Source: Fragum whitleyi (Eukaryota > Mollusca > Bivalvia > Cardiida > Cardiidae). Taken from it: 64,000 nucleotides of DNA. The first letter of the stretch is position 1, and every line of letters begins with the position of its first letter. The stretch is taken from assembly GCA_948146395.1 (NCBI GenBank), contig OX411555.1:43175725-43239724 (forward strand), written 5' to 3'. Shown here piece after piece: positions 25,793 to 39,400 of this stretch. The position numbers were made by a program, and so were the translations under genes. The notes beneath the pieces are model-generated. The model had not been told where the DNA came from. It saw nothing but the letters and a program-made list of their open reading frames with translations, and made no database searches.

Positions 25793-26557
25793 AATTTGAG
25801 TCGCATAGAGCAATGGCTTCGGCCGTGCGATCTGACCTGGGCTCGTGCCAGAGACCAGGTGACCACCTGGACCTAAGGCAATAAGGATTTGGGGTCCAAC
25901 TGACAAGGTCAAGGGGGTCAAAGCGGATATTGAACAAGGCACAAAAGTAAGCAAATTGGTCACGACTAGTGCACGCCCATCGGCTGAGCCATCCGACCTG
26001 GGCTCGCCAACGTGCCCAGGGGACAACCCACCTTGCCGCGTTCAGAGGTTCCAATCTCTCGGTCAAGGTCAAGTGGTCCAGAAACCCCATTGAAATGCCT
26101 ACTTTTGGGTTTTTTCACCAACTTGGCACCCGCGCAGCAACGGCTACGGCTGAGCGATCTGACCTGGGCTCGCGCCAGTACCAAGACGAATCCCCGGACT
26201 TGAGGCCCTATGAGTTTCGGGTTGACGGGTCAAGCCAAAGGGGTAGAAAACTGCTTCCCAAGTTGCCAATAGTGAAGGCCTCTGGGTGTGTTTTGGTCTT
26301 TTCAAGAGGGAACCGCATGCCTTTAGCCTGTGCGATCTGTCTTGGGCTCGCGGCAGTGACCAAGGCTCCATCTGGACCTGCAACACGCAGAGTTTCGGGT
26401 CGATCGGTCAAGATCAAGGTCGACCCTTTTTGCCGTTTTTGCCAATTTGAGTCGCATGGAGCAATGGCTTTTGCCGTGCGATCTGACCTGGGCTAGCGCC
26501 AGAGACCAGGGGACCACCTGGACCTAAGGCGATAAGGATTTGGGGTCCATCTGACAA

Positions 26558-29500
26558 GGTCAAGGGGGTCAAAGCGGCGATTGAACATGGCACAACAGTA
26601 AGCAAATTGGTCACGACTAGTGCACGCCCATCGGCTGAGCCATCCGACCTGGGCTCGCCAACGTGCCCAGGGGACCCGCCTACCTTGCCGCGTTCAGAGG
26701 TTCCAATCTCTCGGTCAAGGTCAAGTGGTCCAGAAACCCCATTGAAAATGCCTACTTTTGGGTTTTTTCACCAATTTTGCACCCGCGCAGCAACGGCTAC
26801 AGCTGAGCAATCTGACCCGGGCTTACGCCAGTGCCAAGACAAATCCACGGATTTGAGGCCCTATGAGTTTCGGGTTGACGGGTCAAGCCAAAGGGGTAGA
26901 AAACTGCTTCCCAAGTTGCCAATAGTGAAGGCCTCTGGGTGTGTTTTTGTCTTTTTCAAGAGGGAACCGCATGCCTTTAGCCTGTGCGATCTGACCTGGG
27001 CTCGCGGCAGTGACCAAGGGTCCATCTGGACCTGCAACACGCAGAGTTTCGGGTCGATCGGTCAAGCTCAAGGTCGACCCTTTTTGCCGTTTTTGCCAAT
27101 TTAAGTCGCATGGAGCAATGGCTTCGGCCGTGCGATCTGACATGGGCTCGCGCCAGAGACCAGGGGACCACCTGGACCTAGGGTTTAAGGATTTGGGGTC
27201 CCTCTGACAAGGTCAGGGGGGTCAAAGCGGCGATTGAACACGGCACAAAAGTAAGCAAATTGGTCACGACTAGTGCACGCCCATCGGCTGAGCCATCGGA
27301 CCTGGGCTCGCCAATGTGCCCAGGGGACCCGCCCACCTTGCCGCGTTCAGAGGTTCCAATCTCTCGGTCAAGGTCAAGTGGTCCAGAAACCCCATTGAAA
27401 ATGCCTACTTTTGGGTTTTTTCACCAACTTGGCACCCGCGCAGCAACGGCTACGGCTGAGCGATCTGACCCGGGCTCGCGCCAGTGCCAAGACGAATCCC
27501 CGGACTTGAGGCCCTATGAGTTTCAGGTTGACGGGTCAAGCCAAAGGGGTAGAAAACTGCTTCCCAAGTTGCCAATAGTGAAGGCCTCTGGGTGTGTTTT
27601 GGTCTTTTCAAGAGGGAACCGCATGCCTTTAGCCTGTCTGATCTGACCTGGGCTCGCGGCAGTGACCAAGGGTCCATCTGGACCTGCAACACCCAGAGTT
27701 TCGGGTCAATCGGTCAAGCTCAAGGTCGACCCTTTTTGCCGTCTTTGCCAATTTGAGTCGCATGGAGCAATGGCTTCGGCTGTGCGATCATACCTGGGCT
27801 CGCGCCAGAGACCAGGGGACCACCTGGACCTAAGGCGATAAGGATTTGGGGTCCATCTGACAAGGTCAAGGGGGTCAAAGCGGCGATTGTACACAGCACA
27901 AAAGTAAGCAAATTGGTCACGAATAGTGCACACCCATCGGCTGAGCCATCCGACCTGGGCTCGCCAACGTGCCCAGGGGACCCGCCCACCTTGCCGCGTT
28001 CAGAGGTTCCAATCTCTCGGTCAAGGTCAAGTGGTCCAGAAACCCCATTGAAAATGCCTACTTTTGGGTTTTTTCACCAACTTGGCACCCGCGCAGCAAC
28101 GGCTACGGCTGAGCGATCTGACCCGGGCTCGCGCCAGTGCCAAGACAAATCCCCGGACTTGAGGCCCTATGAGTTTGGGGTTGACGGGTCAAGCCAAAGG
28201 GGTAGAAAACTGCTTCCCAAGTTGCCAATAGTGAAGGCCTCTTGGTGTGTTTTGGTCTTTTCAAGAGGGAACCGCATGCCTTTAGCCTGTGCAATCTGAC
28301 CTGGGCTCGCGGCAGTGACCAAGGGTCCATCTGGACCTGCAACACCCAGAGTTTCGGGTCAATCGGTCAAGCTCAAGGTCGACCCTTTTTGCCGTTTTTG
28401 CCAATTTGAGTCGCATGGAGCAATGGCTTCGGCCGTGTGATCCTACCTGGGCTCGCGCCAGAGACCAGGGGACCACCTGGACCTAAGGCGATAAGGATTT
28501 GGGGTCCATCTGACAAGGTCAAGGGGGTCAAAGCGGCGATTGAACACAGCACAAAAGTAAGCAAATTGGTCACGAATAGTGCACGCCCATCGGCTGAGCC
28601 ATCCACCCTGGGCTCGCCAACGTGCCCAGGGGACCCGCCCACCTTGCCGCGTTCAGAGGTTCCAATCTCTCGGTCAAGGTCAAGTGGTCCAGAAACCCCA
28701 TTGAAATGCCTACTTTTGGGTTTTTTCACCAACTTGGCACCCTCGCAGCAACGGCTACGGCTGAACGATCTGACCCTGGCTTGCGCCAGTGCCAAGACGA
28801 ATCCCGGACTTGAGGCCCTATGAGTTTCGGGTTGACGGGTCAAGCCAAAGGGGTAGAAAACTGCTTCCCAAGTTGCCAATAGTGAAGGCCTCTGGGTGTG
28901 TTTTTGTCTTTTCAAGAGGGAACCGCATGCCTTTAGCCTGTCCGATCCGACCTGGGCTCGCGGCAGTGACCAAGGGTCCATCTGGACCTGCAACACGCAG
29001 AGTTTCGGGTCGATCGGTCAAGCTCAAGGTCGACCCTTTTTGCCGTTTTTGCCAATTTGAGTCGCATGGAGCAATGGCTTCGGCCGTGCGATCTGACCTG
29101 GGCTCGTGCCAGAGACCAGGGGACCACCTGGACCTAAGGCGATAAGGATTTGGGGTCCAACTGACAAGGTCAAGGGGGTCAAAGCGGCGATTGAACACGG
29201 CACAAAAGTAAGCGAATTGGTCACGACTAGTGCACGCCCATCGGCTGAGCCATCCGACCTGGGCTCGCCAACGTGCCCGGGGGACCCGCCCACCTTGCCG
29301 CATTCAGAGGTTCCAATCTCTCGGTCAAGGTCAAGTGGTCCAGAAACCCCATTGAAATGCCTACTTTTGGGTTTTTTCACCAACTTGGCACCCGCGCAGC
29401 AACGGCTACGGCTGAGCGATCTGACCCGGGCTCGCGCCAGTGCCAAGACGAATCCCCGGACTTGAGGCCCTATGAGTTTCGGGTTGACGGGTCAAGCCAA

Positions 29501-32500
29501 AGGGGTAGAAAACTGCTTCTCAAGTTGCCAATAGTGAAGGCCTCTGGGTGTGTTTTTGTCTTTTCAAGAGGGAACCGCATGCCTTTAGCCTGTGCGATCT
29601 GACCTGGGCTCGCGGCAGTGACCAAGGGTCCATCTGGACCTGCAACACGCAGAGTTTCGGGTCGATCGGTCAAGCTCAAGGTCGACCCTTTTTGCCGTTT
29701 TTGCCAATTTGAGTCGCATGGAGCAATGGCTTCGGCCGTGCGATCCTACCTGGGCTCGCGCCAGAGACCAGGGGACCACCTGGACCTAAGGCGATAAGGA
29801 TTTGGGGTCCAACTGACAAGGTCAAGGGGGTCAAAGCGGCGATTGAACACGGCACAAAAGTAAGCGAATTGGTCGCGACTAGTGCACGCCCATCGGCTGA
29901 GCCATCTGACCTGGGCTCCCCAAGGTACCCAGGGGACCCGCCCACCTTGCCGCGTTCAGAGGTTCCAATCTCTCGGTCAAGGTCAAGTGGTCCAGAAACC
30001 CCATTGAAATGCCTACTTTTGGGTTTTTTCACCAACTTGGCACCCGGGCAGCAACGGCTAAGGCTGAGAGATCTGACCTGGGCTCGAGCCAGTGCCAAGT
30101 TGAATCCCTGGACTTGAGGCCCTATGAGTTTCGGGTTGACGGGTCAAGCCAAAGGGGTAGAAAACTGCTTCCCAAGTTGCCAATAGTGAAGGCCTCTGGG
30201 TGTGTTTTGGTCTTTTCAAGAGGGAACCACATGCCATTAGCCTGTGCGATCTGACATGGGCTCGCGGCAGTGACCAAGGGTCCATCTGGACCTGCAACAC
30301 GCAGAGTTTCGGGTCAATCGGTCAAGCTCAAGGTCGACCCTTTTTGCCGTTTTTGCCAATTTGAGTCGCATGGAGCAATGGCTTCGGCCGTGCGATCTGA
30401 CCTGGGCTCGCGCCAGAGACCAGGGGACCACCTGGACCTAAGGCGATAAGGATTTGGGGTCCATCTGACAAGGTCAAGGGGGTCAAAGCGGCGATTGAAC
30501 ACGGCACAAAAGTAAGCAAATTGGTCACGACTAGTGCACGCCCATCGACTGAGCCATCCGACCTGGGCTCGCAAACGTGCCCAGGGGACCCGCCCACCTT
30601 GCCGCGTTCAGAGGTTCCAATCTCTCGGTCAAGGTCAAGTGGTCCAGAAACCCCATTGAAAATGCCTACTTTTGGGTTTTTTCACCAACTTGGCACCCGC
30701 GCAGCAACGGCTACGGCTGAGCGATCTGACCGGAGCTTGCGCCAGTGCCAAGACGAATACCCGGACTTGAGGCCCTATGAGTTTCGGGTTGACGGGTCAA
30801 GCCAAAGGGGTAGAAAACTGCTTCCCAAGTTGCCAATAGTGAAGGCCTCTGGGTGTGTTTTGGTCCTTTCAAGAGGGAACCGCATGCCTTTAGCCTGTGC
30901 GATCTGACCTGGGCTCGTGGCAGTGACCAAGGGTCCATCTGGACCTGCAACACGCAGAGTTTCGGGTCGATTGGTCAAGCTCAAGGTCGACCCTTTTTGC
31001 CTTTTTGTCAATTTGAGTCGCATGCAGCAATGGCTTCGGCCGTGCGATCTGACCTGGGCTTGCGCCAGAGACCAGGGGACCACCTGGACCTAAGGCGATA
31101 AGGATTTGGGGTCCATCTGACAAGGTCAAGGGGGTCAAAGCGGCGATTGAACACGGCACAAAAGTAAGCAAATTGGTCACGACTAGTGCACGCCCATCGG
31201 CTGAGCCATCCGACCTGGGCTCGCCAACATGCCCAGGGGACCCGCCCACCTTGCCGCGTTCAGAGGTTCCAATCTCTCGGTCAAGGTCAAGTGGTCCAGA
31301 AACCCCATTGAAAATGCCTACTTTTGGGTTTTTTCACCAACTTTGCACCCACGCAGCAACGGCTACGGCTGAGCGATCTGACCCGGGCTCGCGCCAGTGC
31401 CAAGACGAATCCCTGGACTTGAGGCCCTATGAGTTTCGGGTTGACGGTTCAAGCCAAAAGGGTAGAAAACTGCTTCCCAAGTTGCCAATAGTGAAGGCCT
31501 CTGGGTGTGTTTTGGTCTTTTCAAGAGGGAACCGCATGCCTTTAGCCGGTGCAATCTGACCTGGGCTCGCGGCAATGACCAAGGGTCCATCTCGACCTGC
31601 AACACGCAGAGTTTTGGGTCAATCGGTCAAGCTCAAGGTCGACCCTTTTTGCCGTTTTTGCCAATTTGAGTCGCATGGAGCAATGGCTTTGGCCGTGCGA
31701 TCTGACCTGGGCTTGCGCCAGAGACCAGGGGACCACCTGGACCTTAGGCCATAAGGATTTGGGGTCCATCTGACAAGGTCAAGGGGGTCAAAGCGGCAAT
31801 TGAACACGGCACAAAAGTAAGCAAATTGGTCACGACTAGTGCACGCCCATCGGCTGAGCCATCCGACCTAGGCTTGCCAACGTGCCCAGGGGACCCGCCC
31901 ACCTTGCCGCGTTCAGAGGTTCCAATCTCTCGGTCAAGGTCAAGTGGTCCAGAAACCCCATTGAAAATGCCTACTTTTGGGTTTTTTCACCAACTTGGCA
32001 CCCGCGCAGCAACGGCTACGGCTGAGCGATCTGACCCGGGCTCGCGCCAGTGCCAAGACGAATCCCCGGACTTGAGGCCCTATGAGTTTCGGGTTGACGG
32101 GTCAAGCCAAAGGGGTAGAAAACTGCTTCCCAAGTTGCCAATAGTGAAGGCCTCTGGGTGTGTTTTGGTCTTTTCAAGAGGGAACCGCATGCCTTTAGCC
32201 TGTGCGATCTGACCTGGGCTCGCGGCAGTGACCAAGGGTCCATCTGGACCTGCAACACCCAGAGTTTCGGGTCAATCGGTCAAGCTCAAGGTCGACCCTT
32301 TTTGCCGTTTTTGCCAATTTGAGTCGCATGGAGCAATGGCTTTGGCCGTGCGATCTGACCTGGGCTCGCGGCAGAGACCAGGGGACCACCTGGACCTAAG
32401 GCGATAAGGATTTGGGGTCCATCTGACAAGGTCAAGGGGGTCAAAGCGGCGATTGAACACGGCACAAAAGTAAGCAAATTGGTCAAGACTAGTGCACTCC

Positions 32501-35500
32501 CATCGGCTGAGCCATCCGACCTGGGCTCGCCAACGTGCCCAGGGGACCCGCCCACCTTGCCGCGTTCAGAGGTTCCAATCTCTCGGTCAAGGTCAAGTGG
32601 TCCAGAAACCCCATTGAAAATGCCTACTTTTGGGTTTTTTCACCAACTTGGCACCCGCGCAGCAACGGCTACGGCTGAGCGATCTGACCCGGCCTCACGC
32701 CAGTGCCAAGACAAATCCCCGGCTTGAGGCCCTATGAGTTTCGGGTTGACGGGTCAAGCCAAAGGGGTAGAAAACTGCTTCCCAAGTTGCCAATAGTAAA
32801 GGCCTCTGGGTGTGTTTTGGTCTTTTCCAAGAGGGAACCACATGCCTTTAGCCTGTGCGATCTGACCTGGGCTCGCGGCAGTGACCAAGGGTCCATCTGG
32901 ACCTGCAACACGCAGAGTTTCCGGTCGATCGGTCAAGCTCAAGGTCGACCCTTTTTGCCGTTTTTGCCAATTTGAGTCGCATGGAGCAATGGCTTCGGCC
33001 GTGCGATCTGACCTGAGCTTGAGCCAGAGACCAGGGGACCACCTGGACCTAAGGTGATAAGGATTTGGGGTCAATCTGACAAGGTCAAGGGGTTCAAAGC
33101 GGCGATTGAACACGGCACAAAAGTAAGCAAATTGGTCACGACTAGTGCACGCCCATCGGCTGAGCCATCCGACCTGGGCTCGCCAACGTGCCCAGGGGAC
33201 CCGCCCACCTTGCCGCGTTCAGAGGTTCCAATCTCTCGGTCAAGGTCAAGTGGTCCAGAAACCCCATTGAAAATGCCTACTTTTGGGTTTTTTCACCAAC
33301 TTGGCGTCCGCGCAGCAACATCTACGGCTGAGCAATCTGACCCGGGCTCGTGCCAGTGCCAAGACGAATCCCTGGACTTGAGACCCTATGGGTTTCGGGT
33401 TGACGGGTCAAGCCAAAGGGGTAGAAAACTGCTTCCCAAGTTGCCAATAGTGAAGGCCTCTGGGTGTGTTTTGGTCTTTTCAAGAGGGAACCGCATGCCT
33501 TTAGCCTGTGCGATCTGACCTGGGCTCGCGGCAGTGACCAAGGGTCCATCTGGACCTGCAACACGCAGAGTTTCGGGTCGATCGGTCAAGCTCAAGGTCG
33601 ACCCTTTTTGCCGTTTTTGCCAATTTGAGTCGCATGGAGCAATGGCTTTGGCCGTGCGATCTGACCTGGGCTCGCCCCAGAGACCAGGGGACCACCTGGA
33701 CCTAAGGCGATAAGGATTTTGGGTCCATCTGACAAGGTCAAGGGGGTCAAAGCGGCGATTGAACACGGCACAAAAGTAAACAAATTGGTCACGACTAGTG
33801 CACGCCCATCGGCTGAGCCATCCGACCTGGGCTCGCCAACGTGCCCAGGGGACCCGCCCACCTTGCCGCGTTCAGAGGTTCCAATCTCTCGGTCAAGGTC
33901 AAGTGGTCCAGAAACCCCATTGAAAATGCCTACTTTGGGGTTTTTTTACCAACTTGGCACCCGCGCAGCAACGGCTTCGGCTGAGCAATCTGACCCGGGC
34001 TCCCGCCAGTGCCAAGACGAATCCCCGGACTTGAGGCCCTATGAGTTTCGGGTTGACGGGTCAAGCCAAAGGGGTAGAAAACTGCTTCCCAAGTTGCCAA
34101 TAGTGAAGGCCTCTGGGTGTGTTTTGGTCTTTTCAAGAGGGAACCGCATGCCTTTAGCCTGTGCGATCTAACCTGGGCTCGCGGCAGTGACCAAGGGTCC
34201 ATCTGGACCTGCAACACCTAGAGTTTCGGGTCAATCGGTCAAGCTCAAGGTCGACCCTTTTTGCCGTTTTTGCCAATTTGAGTCGCATGGAGCAATGGCT
34301 TTGGCCGTGCGATCTGACCTGGGCTTGCGCCAGAGACCAGGGGACCACCTGGACCTAAGGCGATAAGGATTTGGGGTCCATCTGACAAGGTCAAGGGGGT
34401 CAAAGCGGCGATTGAACACGGCACAAAAGCATGCAAATTGGTAAAGACTAGTGCACTCACATCGGCTGAGCCATCCGACCTGGGCTCGCCAACATGCCCA
34501 GGGGACCCGCCCACCTTGCCGCGTTCAGAGGTTCCAATCTCTCGGTCAAGGTCAAGTGGTCCAGAAACCCCATTGAAATGCCTACTTTTGGGTTTTTTCA
34601 CCAACTTGGGACCCGCGCAGCAACGGCTATGGCTGAGCGATCTGACCCGGGCTCACGCCAGTGCCAAGACAAATCCCTGGACTTGAGGCCCTATGAGTTT
34701 CGGGTTGACGGGTCAAGCCAAAGGGGTAGAAAACTGCTTCCCAAGTTGCCAATAGTGAAGGCCTCTGGGTGTGTTTTGGTCTTTTCAAGAGGGAACCGCA
34801 TGCCTTTAGCCTGTGCGATCTGACCTGGGCTCGCGGCAGTGACCAAGGGTCCATCTGGACCTGCAACACGCAGAGTTTCGGGTCGATCAGTCAAGCTCAA
34901 GGTCGACCCTTTTTGCCGTTTTTGCCAATTTGAGTCGCATGGAGCTATGGCTTCGGCCGTGCGATCTGACCTGGGCTCGCGCCAGAGACCAGGGGACCAC
35001 CTGGACCTAAGGCGATAAGGATTTGGGGTCCATCTGACAAGGTCAAGGGGGTCAAAGCGGCGATTGAACACGGCACAAAAGTAAGCAAATTGGTCACGAC
35101 TAGTGCACGCCCATTGGCTGAGCCATCCGACCTGGGCTCGCCAACGTGCACAGGGGACCCGCCCACCTTGCCGCGTTCAGAGGTTCCAATCTCTCGGTCA
35201 AGGTCAAGTGGTCCAGAAACCCCATTGAAATGCCTACTTTTGGATTTTTTCACCAACTTGGCACCCGCGCAGCAATGGCTACGGCTGAGCGATCTGACCC
35301 GGGCTCACCCCAGTGCCAAGACGAATCCCTGGACTTGAGGCCCTATGAGTTTCGGGTTGACGGGTCAAGCCAAAGGGGTAGAAAACTGCTTCCCAAGTTG
35401 CCAATAGAGAAGGCCTCTGGGTGTGTTTTGGTCTTTTCAAGAGGGAACCGCATGCCTTTAGCCAGCTGTGCGATCTGACCTGGGCTCGCGGCAGTGACCA

Positions 35501-36346
35501 ATTGTCCATCTGGACCTGCAACACCTAGAGTTTCGGGTCGATCGGTCAAGCTCAAGGTCGACCCTTTTTGCCGTTTTTGCCAATTTGAGTCACATGGAGC
35601 AATGGCTTTGGCCGTGCGATCTGACCTGGGCTCGCGCCAGAGACCAGGGGACCACCTGGACCTAAGGCGATAATGATTTGGGGTCCATCTGACAAGGTCA
35701 AGGGGGTCAAAGCGGCGATTGAACACGCAAAAAAGTAAGCAAATTGGTCATGACTAGTGCACGCCCATCGGCTGATCCATCCGACCTGGGCTCGCCAACG
35801 TGCCCAGGGGACCCGCCCACCTTGCCACGTTCAGAGGTTCCAATCTCTCGGTCAAGGTCAAGTGGTCCAGAAACCCCATTGAAATGCCTACTTTTGGGTT
35901 TTTTCACCAACTTGGCACCCGCGCAGCAACGGCTACGGCTGAGCGATCTGACCCGGCCTCGCGCCAGTGCCAAGACAAATCCCCGGACTTGAGGCCCTAT
36001 GAGTTTCGGGTTGACAGGTCAAGCCAAAGGGGTAGAAAACTGCTTCCCAAGTTGCCAATAGTGAAGGCCTCTGGGTGTGTTTTGGTCTTTTCAAGAGGGA
36101 ACCGCATGCCTTTAGCCTGTGCGATCTGACCTGTGCTCGCGGCAGTGACCAAGGGTCCATCTGGACCTGCAACACGCAGAGTTTCGGGTCGATCAGTCAA
36201 GCTCAAGGTTGACCCTTTTTGCCGTTTTTGCCAATTTGAGTCGCATGGAGCAATGGCTTTGGCCGTGCGATCTGACCTGGACTCGCGCCAGAGACCAGGG
36301 GACCACCTGGACCTTAGGTGATAAGGATTTGGGGTCCATCTGACAA
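26558..36346 (+). repeat. Array 1, middle domain: 653-bp (+A) subfamily mixed with 652-bp units
   Basis: Units anchored at 26607, 27260, 27913, 30521, 31173, 31826, 32479, 33132 and 33785 read attgaaaatgcc instead of attgaaatgcc in subunit C. Units 28566, 29217, 29869, 34438, 35090 and 35744 do not. The insertion is confined to 26.6-45.0 kb in this window and is found in 21 units altogether. It joins two otherwise separate open frames on the plus strand, but these show no sign of being genes. Confidence 0.9.
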
Positions 36347-36464
36347 GGTCAAGGGGTTCAAAGCGGCGATTGAACACGGCACAAAAGTAAGCAAATTGGT
36401 CACGACTAGTGCACGCCCATCAGCTGAGCCATCCGACCTGGGCTCGCCAACGTGCCCAGGGGAC
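34799..36464 (+). repeat. 1.67-kb block, copy 1, left of the three-unit repeat
   Basis: It matches 46,549-48,214 at a constant offset of 11,750 bp. I see only about three differences (near 35,408, 35,851 and 36,313). Shared private features include agccagctgtgcg (2-bp insertion, about 35,462), aattgtccatctgg, gcgataatgattt, gaacacgcaaaaaag and ggctgatccatccg. Beyond both ends the similarity drops to the usual between-unit level. Confidence 0.9.
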
Positions 36465-39400
36465 CCGCCCACCTTGCCGCGTTCAGAGGTTCCAATCTCT
36501 CGGTCAAGGTCAAGTGGTCCAGAAACCCCATTGAAAATGCCTACTTTGGGGTTTTTTCACCAACTTGGCACCCGCGCAGCAACGGCTACGGCTGAGCGAT
36601 CTGACCCGGACGTGCGCCAGTGCCAAGACGAATCCCCGGACTTGAGGCCCTATGAGTTTCGGGTTGACGGGTCAAGCCAAAGGGGTAGAAAACTGCTTCC
36701 CAAGTTGCCAATAGTGAAGGCCTCTGGGTGTGTTTTGGTCTTTTCAAGAGGGAACCGCATGCCTTTAGCCTGTGCGATCTGACCTGGGCTCGCAGCAGTG
36801 ACCAAGGGTCCATCTGGACCTGCAACACGCAGAGTTTCGGGTCAATCGGTCAAGCTCAAGGTCGACCCTTTTTGCCGTTTTTGCCAATTTGAGTCGCATG
36901 GAGCAATGGCTTTGGCCGTGCGATCTGACCTGGGCTCGTGCCAGAGACCAGGGGACCACTTGGACCTAAGGCGATAAGGATTTGGTGTCCATCTGATAAG
37001 GTCAAGGGGGTCAAAGCGGCAATTGAACACGGCACAAAAGTAAGCAAATTGGTCACGACTAGTGCACGCCCATTGGCTGAGCCATCTGACCTGGGCTCGC
37101 CAACGTGCCCAGGGGACCCGCCCACCTTGCCGCGTTCAGAGGTTCCAATCTCACGGTAAAGGTCAAGTGGTCCAGAAACCCCATTGAAAATGCCTACTTT
37201 TGGGTTTTTTCACCAACTTGGCACCCGCGCAGCAACGGCTACGGCTGAGCGATCTGACCCGGGCTCGCGCCAGTGCCAAGACGAATCCCCGGACTTGAGG
37301 CCCTATGAGTTTCGGGTTGATGGGTCAAGCCAAAGGGGTAGAAAACTGCTTCCCAAGTTGCCAATAGTGAAGGCCTCTGGGTGTGTTTTGGTCTTTTCAA
37401 GAGGGAACCGCATGCCTTTAGCCTGTGCGATCTGACCTGGGCTCGCGGCAGTGACCAAGGGTCCATCTGGACCTGCAACACGCAGAGTTTTGGGTCAATC
37501 AGTCAAGCTCAAGGTCGACCCTTTTTGCCGTTTTTGCCAATTTGAGTCGCATGGAGCAATGGCTTCGGCCGTGCGATCTGACCTGGGCTCGCGCCAGAGA
37601 CCAGGGGACCACCTGGACCTAAGGCGATAAGGATTTGGGGTCCATCTGACAAGGTCAAGGGGGTCAAAGCGGCGATTGAACACGGCACAAAAGTAAGCAA
37701 ATTGGTCACGACTAGTGCACGCCCATCGGCTGAGCCATCCGACCTGGGCTCCCCAAGGTACCCAGGGGACCCGCCCACCTTGCCGCGTTCAGAGGTTCCA
37801 ATCTCTCGGTCAAGGTCAAGTGGTCCAGAAACCCCATTGAAATGCCTACTTTTGGGTTTTTTCACCAACTTGGCACCCGCGCAGCAACGGCTACGGCTGA
37901 GCGATCTGACCTGGGCTTGCGCCAGTGCCAAGACGAATCCCCGGACTTGAGGCCCTAAGAGTTTCGGGTTGACGGGTCAAGCCAAAGGGGTAGAAAACTG
38001 CTTCCCAAGTTGCCAATAGTGAAGGCCTCTGGGTGTGTTTTGGTCTTTTCAAGAGGGAACCGCATGCCTTTAGCCTGTGCGATCTGACCTGGGCTTGCGG
38101 CAGTGACCAAGGGTCCATCTGGACCTGCAACACGCAGAGTTTTGGGTCAATCGGTCAAGCTCAAGGTCGACCCTTTTTGCCGTTTTTGCCAATTTGAGTC
38201 GCATGGAGCAATGGCTTCGGCCGTGCGATCTGACCTGGGCTCGCGCCAGAGACCAGGGGACCACCTGGACCTAAGGCGATAAGGATTTGGGGTCCATCTG
38301 ACAAGTACAAGGGGGTCAAAGCGGCGATTGAACACGGCACAAAAGTAAGCAAATTGGTCACGACTAGTGCACGCCCATCGGCTGAGCCATCCGACCTGGG
38401 CTCGCCAACGTGCCCAGGGGACCCGCCCACCTTGCCGCGTTCAGAGGTTCCAATCTCTCGGTCAAGGTCAAGTGGTCCAGAAACCCCATTGAAAATGCCT
38501 ACTTTTGGGTTTTTTATCCAACTTGGCACCCGCGCAGCAACGGCTACGGCTGAGCAATCTGACCCGGACGTGCGCCAGTGCCAAGACGAATCCCCGGACT
38601 TGAGGCCCTATGAGTTTCGGGTTGACGGGTCAAGCCAAAGGGGTAGAAAACTGCTTCCCAAGTTGCCAATAGTGAAGGCCTCTGGGTGTGTTTTGGTCTT
38701 TTCAAGAGGGAACCGCATGCCTTTAGCCTGTGCGATCTGACCTGGGCTCGCAGCAGTGACCAAGGGTCCATCTGGACCTGCAACACGCAGAGTTTCGGGT
38801 CAATCGTTCAAGCTCAAGGTCGACCCTTTTTGCCGTTTTTGCCAATTTGAGTCGCATGGAGCAATGGCTTTGGCCGTGCGATCTGACCTGGGCTCGTGCC
38901 AGAGACCAGGGGACCACTTGGACCTAAGGCGATAAGGATTTGGGGTCCATCTGACAAGGTCAAGGGGGTCAAAGCGGCAATTGAACACGGCACAAAAGTA
39001 AGCAAATTGGTCACGACTAGTGCACGCCCATTGGCTGAGCCATCTGACCTGGGCTCGCCAACGTGCCCAGGGGACCCGCCCACCTAGCTGCGTTCAGAGG
39101 TTCCAATCTCACGGTAAAGGTCAAGTGGTCCAGAAACCCCATTGAAAATGCCTACTTTTGGGTTTTTTCACCAACTTGGCACCCGCGCAGCAACGGCTAC
39201 GGCTGAGCGATCTGACCCGGGCTCGCGCCAGTGCCAAGATGAATCCCCGGACTTGAGGCCCTATGAGTTTCGGGTTGATGGGTCAAGCCAAAGGGGTAGA
39301 AAACTGCTTCCCAAGTTGCCAATAGTGAAGGCCTCTGGGTGTGTTTTGGTCTTTTCAAGAGGGAACCGCATGCCTTTAGCCTGTGCGATCTGACCTGGGC

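Larger units (their letters stand above)
1..26557 (+). repeat. Array 1, left domain: ordinary 652-bp units
   Basis: Units here lack the extra A of the next domain and have typical lengths of 651-652 bp. Exceptions are short deletions: 6 bp near 2,680, 4 bp near 13,805, 9 bp at 8,868 and 25,793, and 10 bp at 23,410. There are also changes of one whole 146-bp segment (506- and 798-bp units). Private variants are shared by scattered units, for example ggtcaatgtcaag with ccagcaacccc at about 4,224, 9,141 and 10,441, and ccccactgaaatgcc in neighbouring units at about 13,728, 14,378 and 15,030. This is the pattern expected from repeated local exchange. Confidence 0.9.
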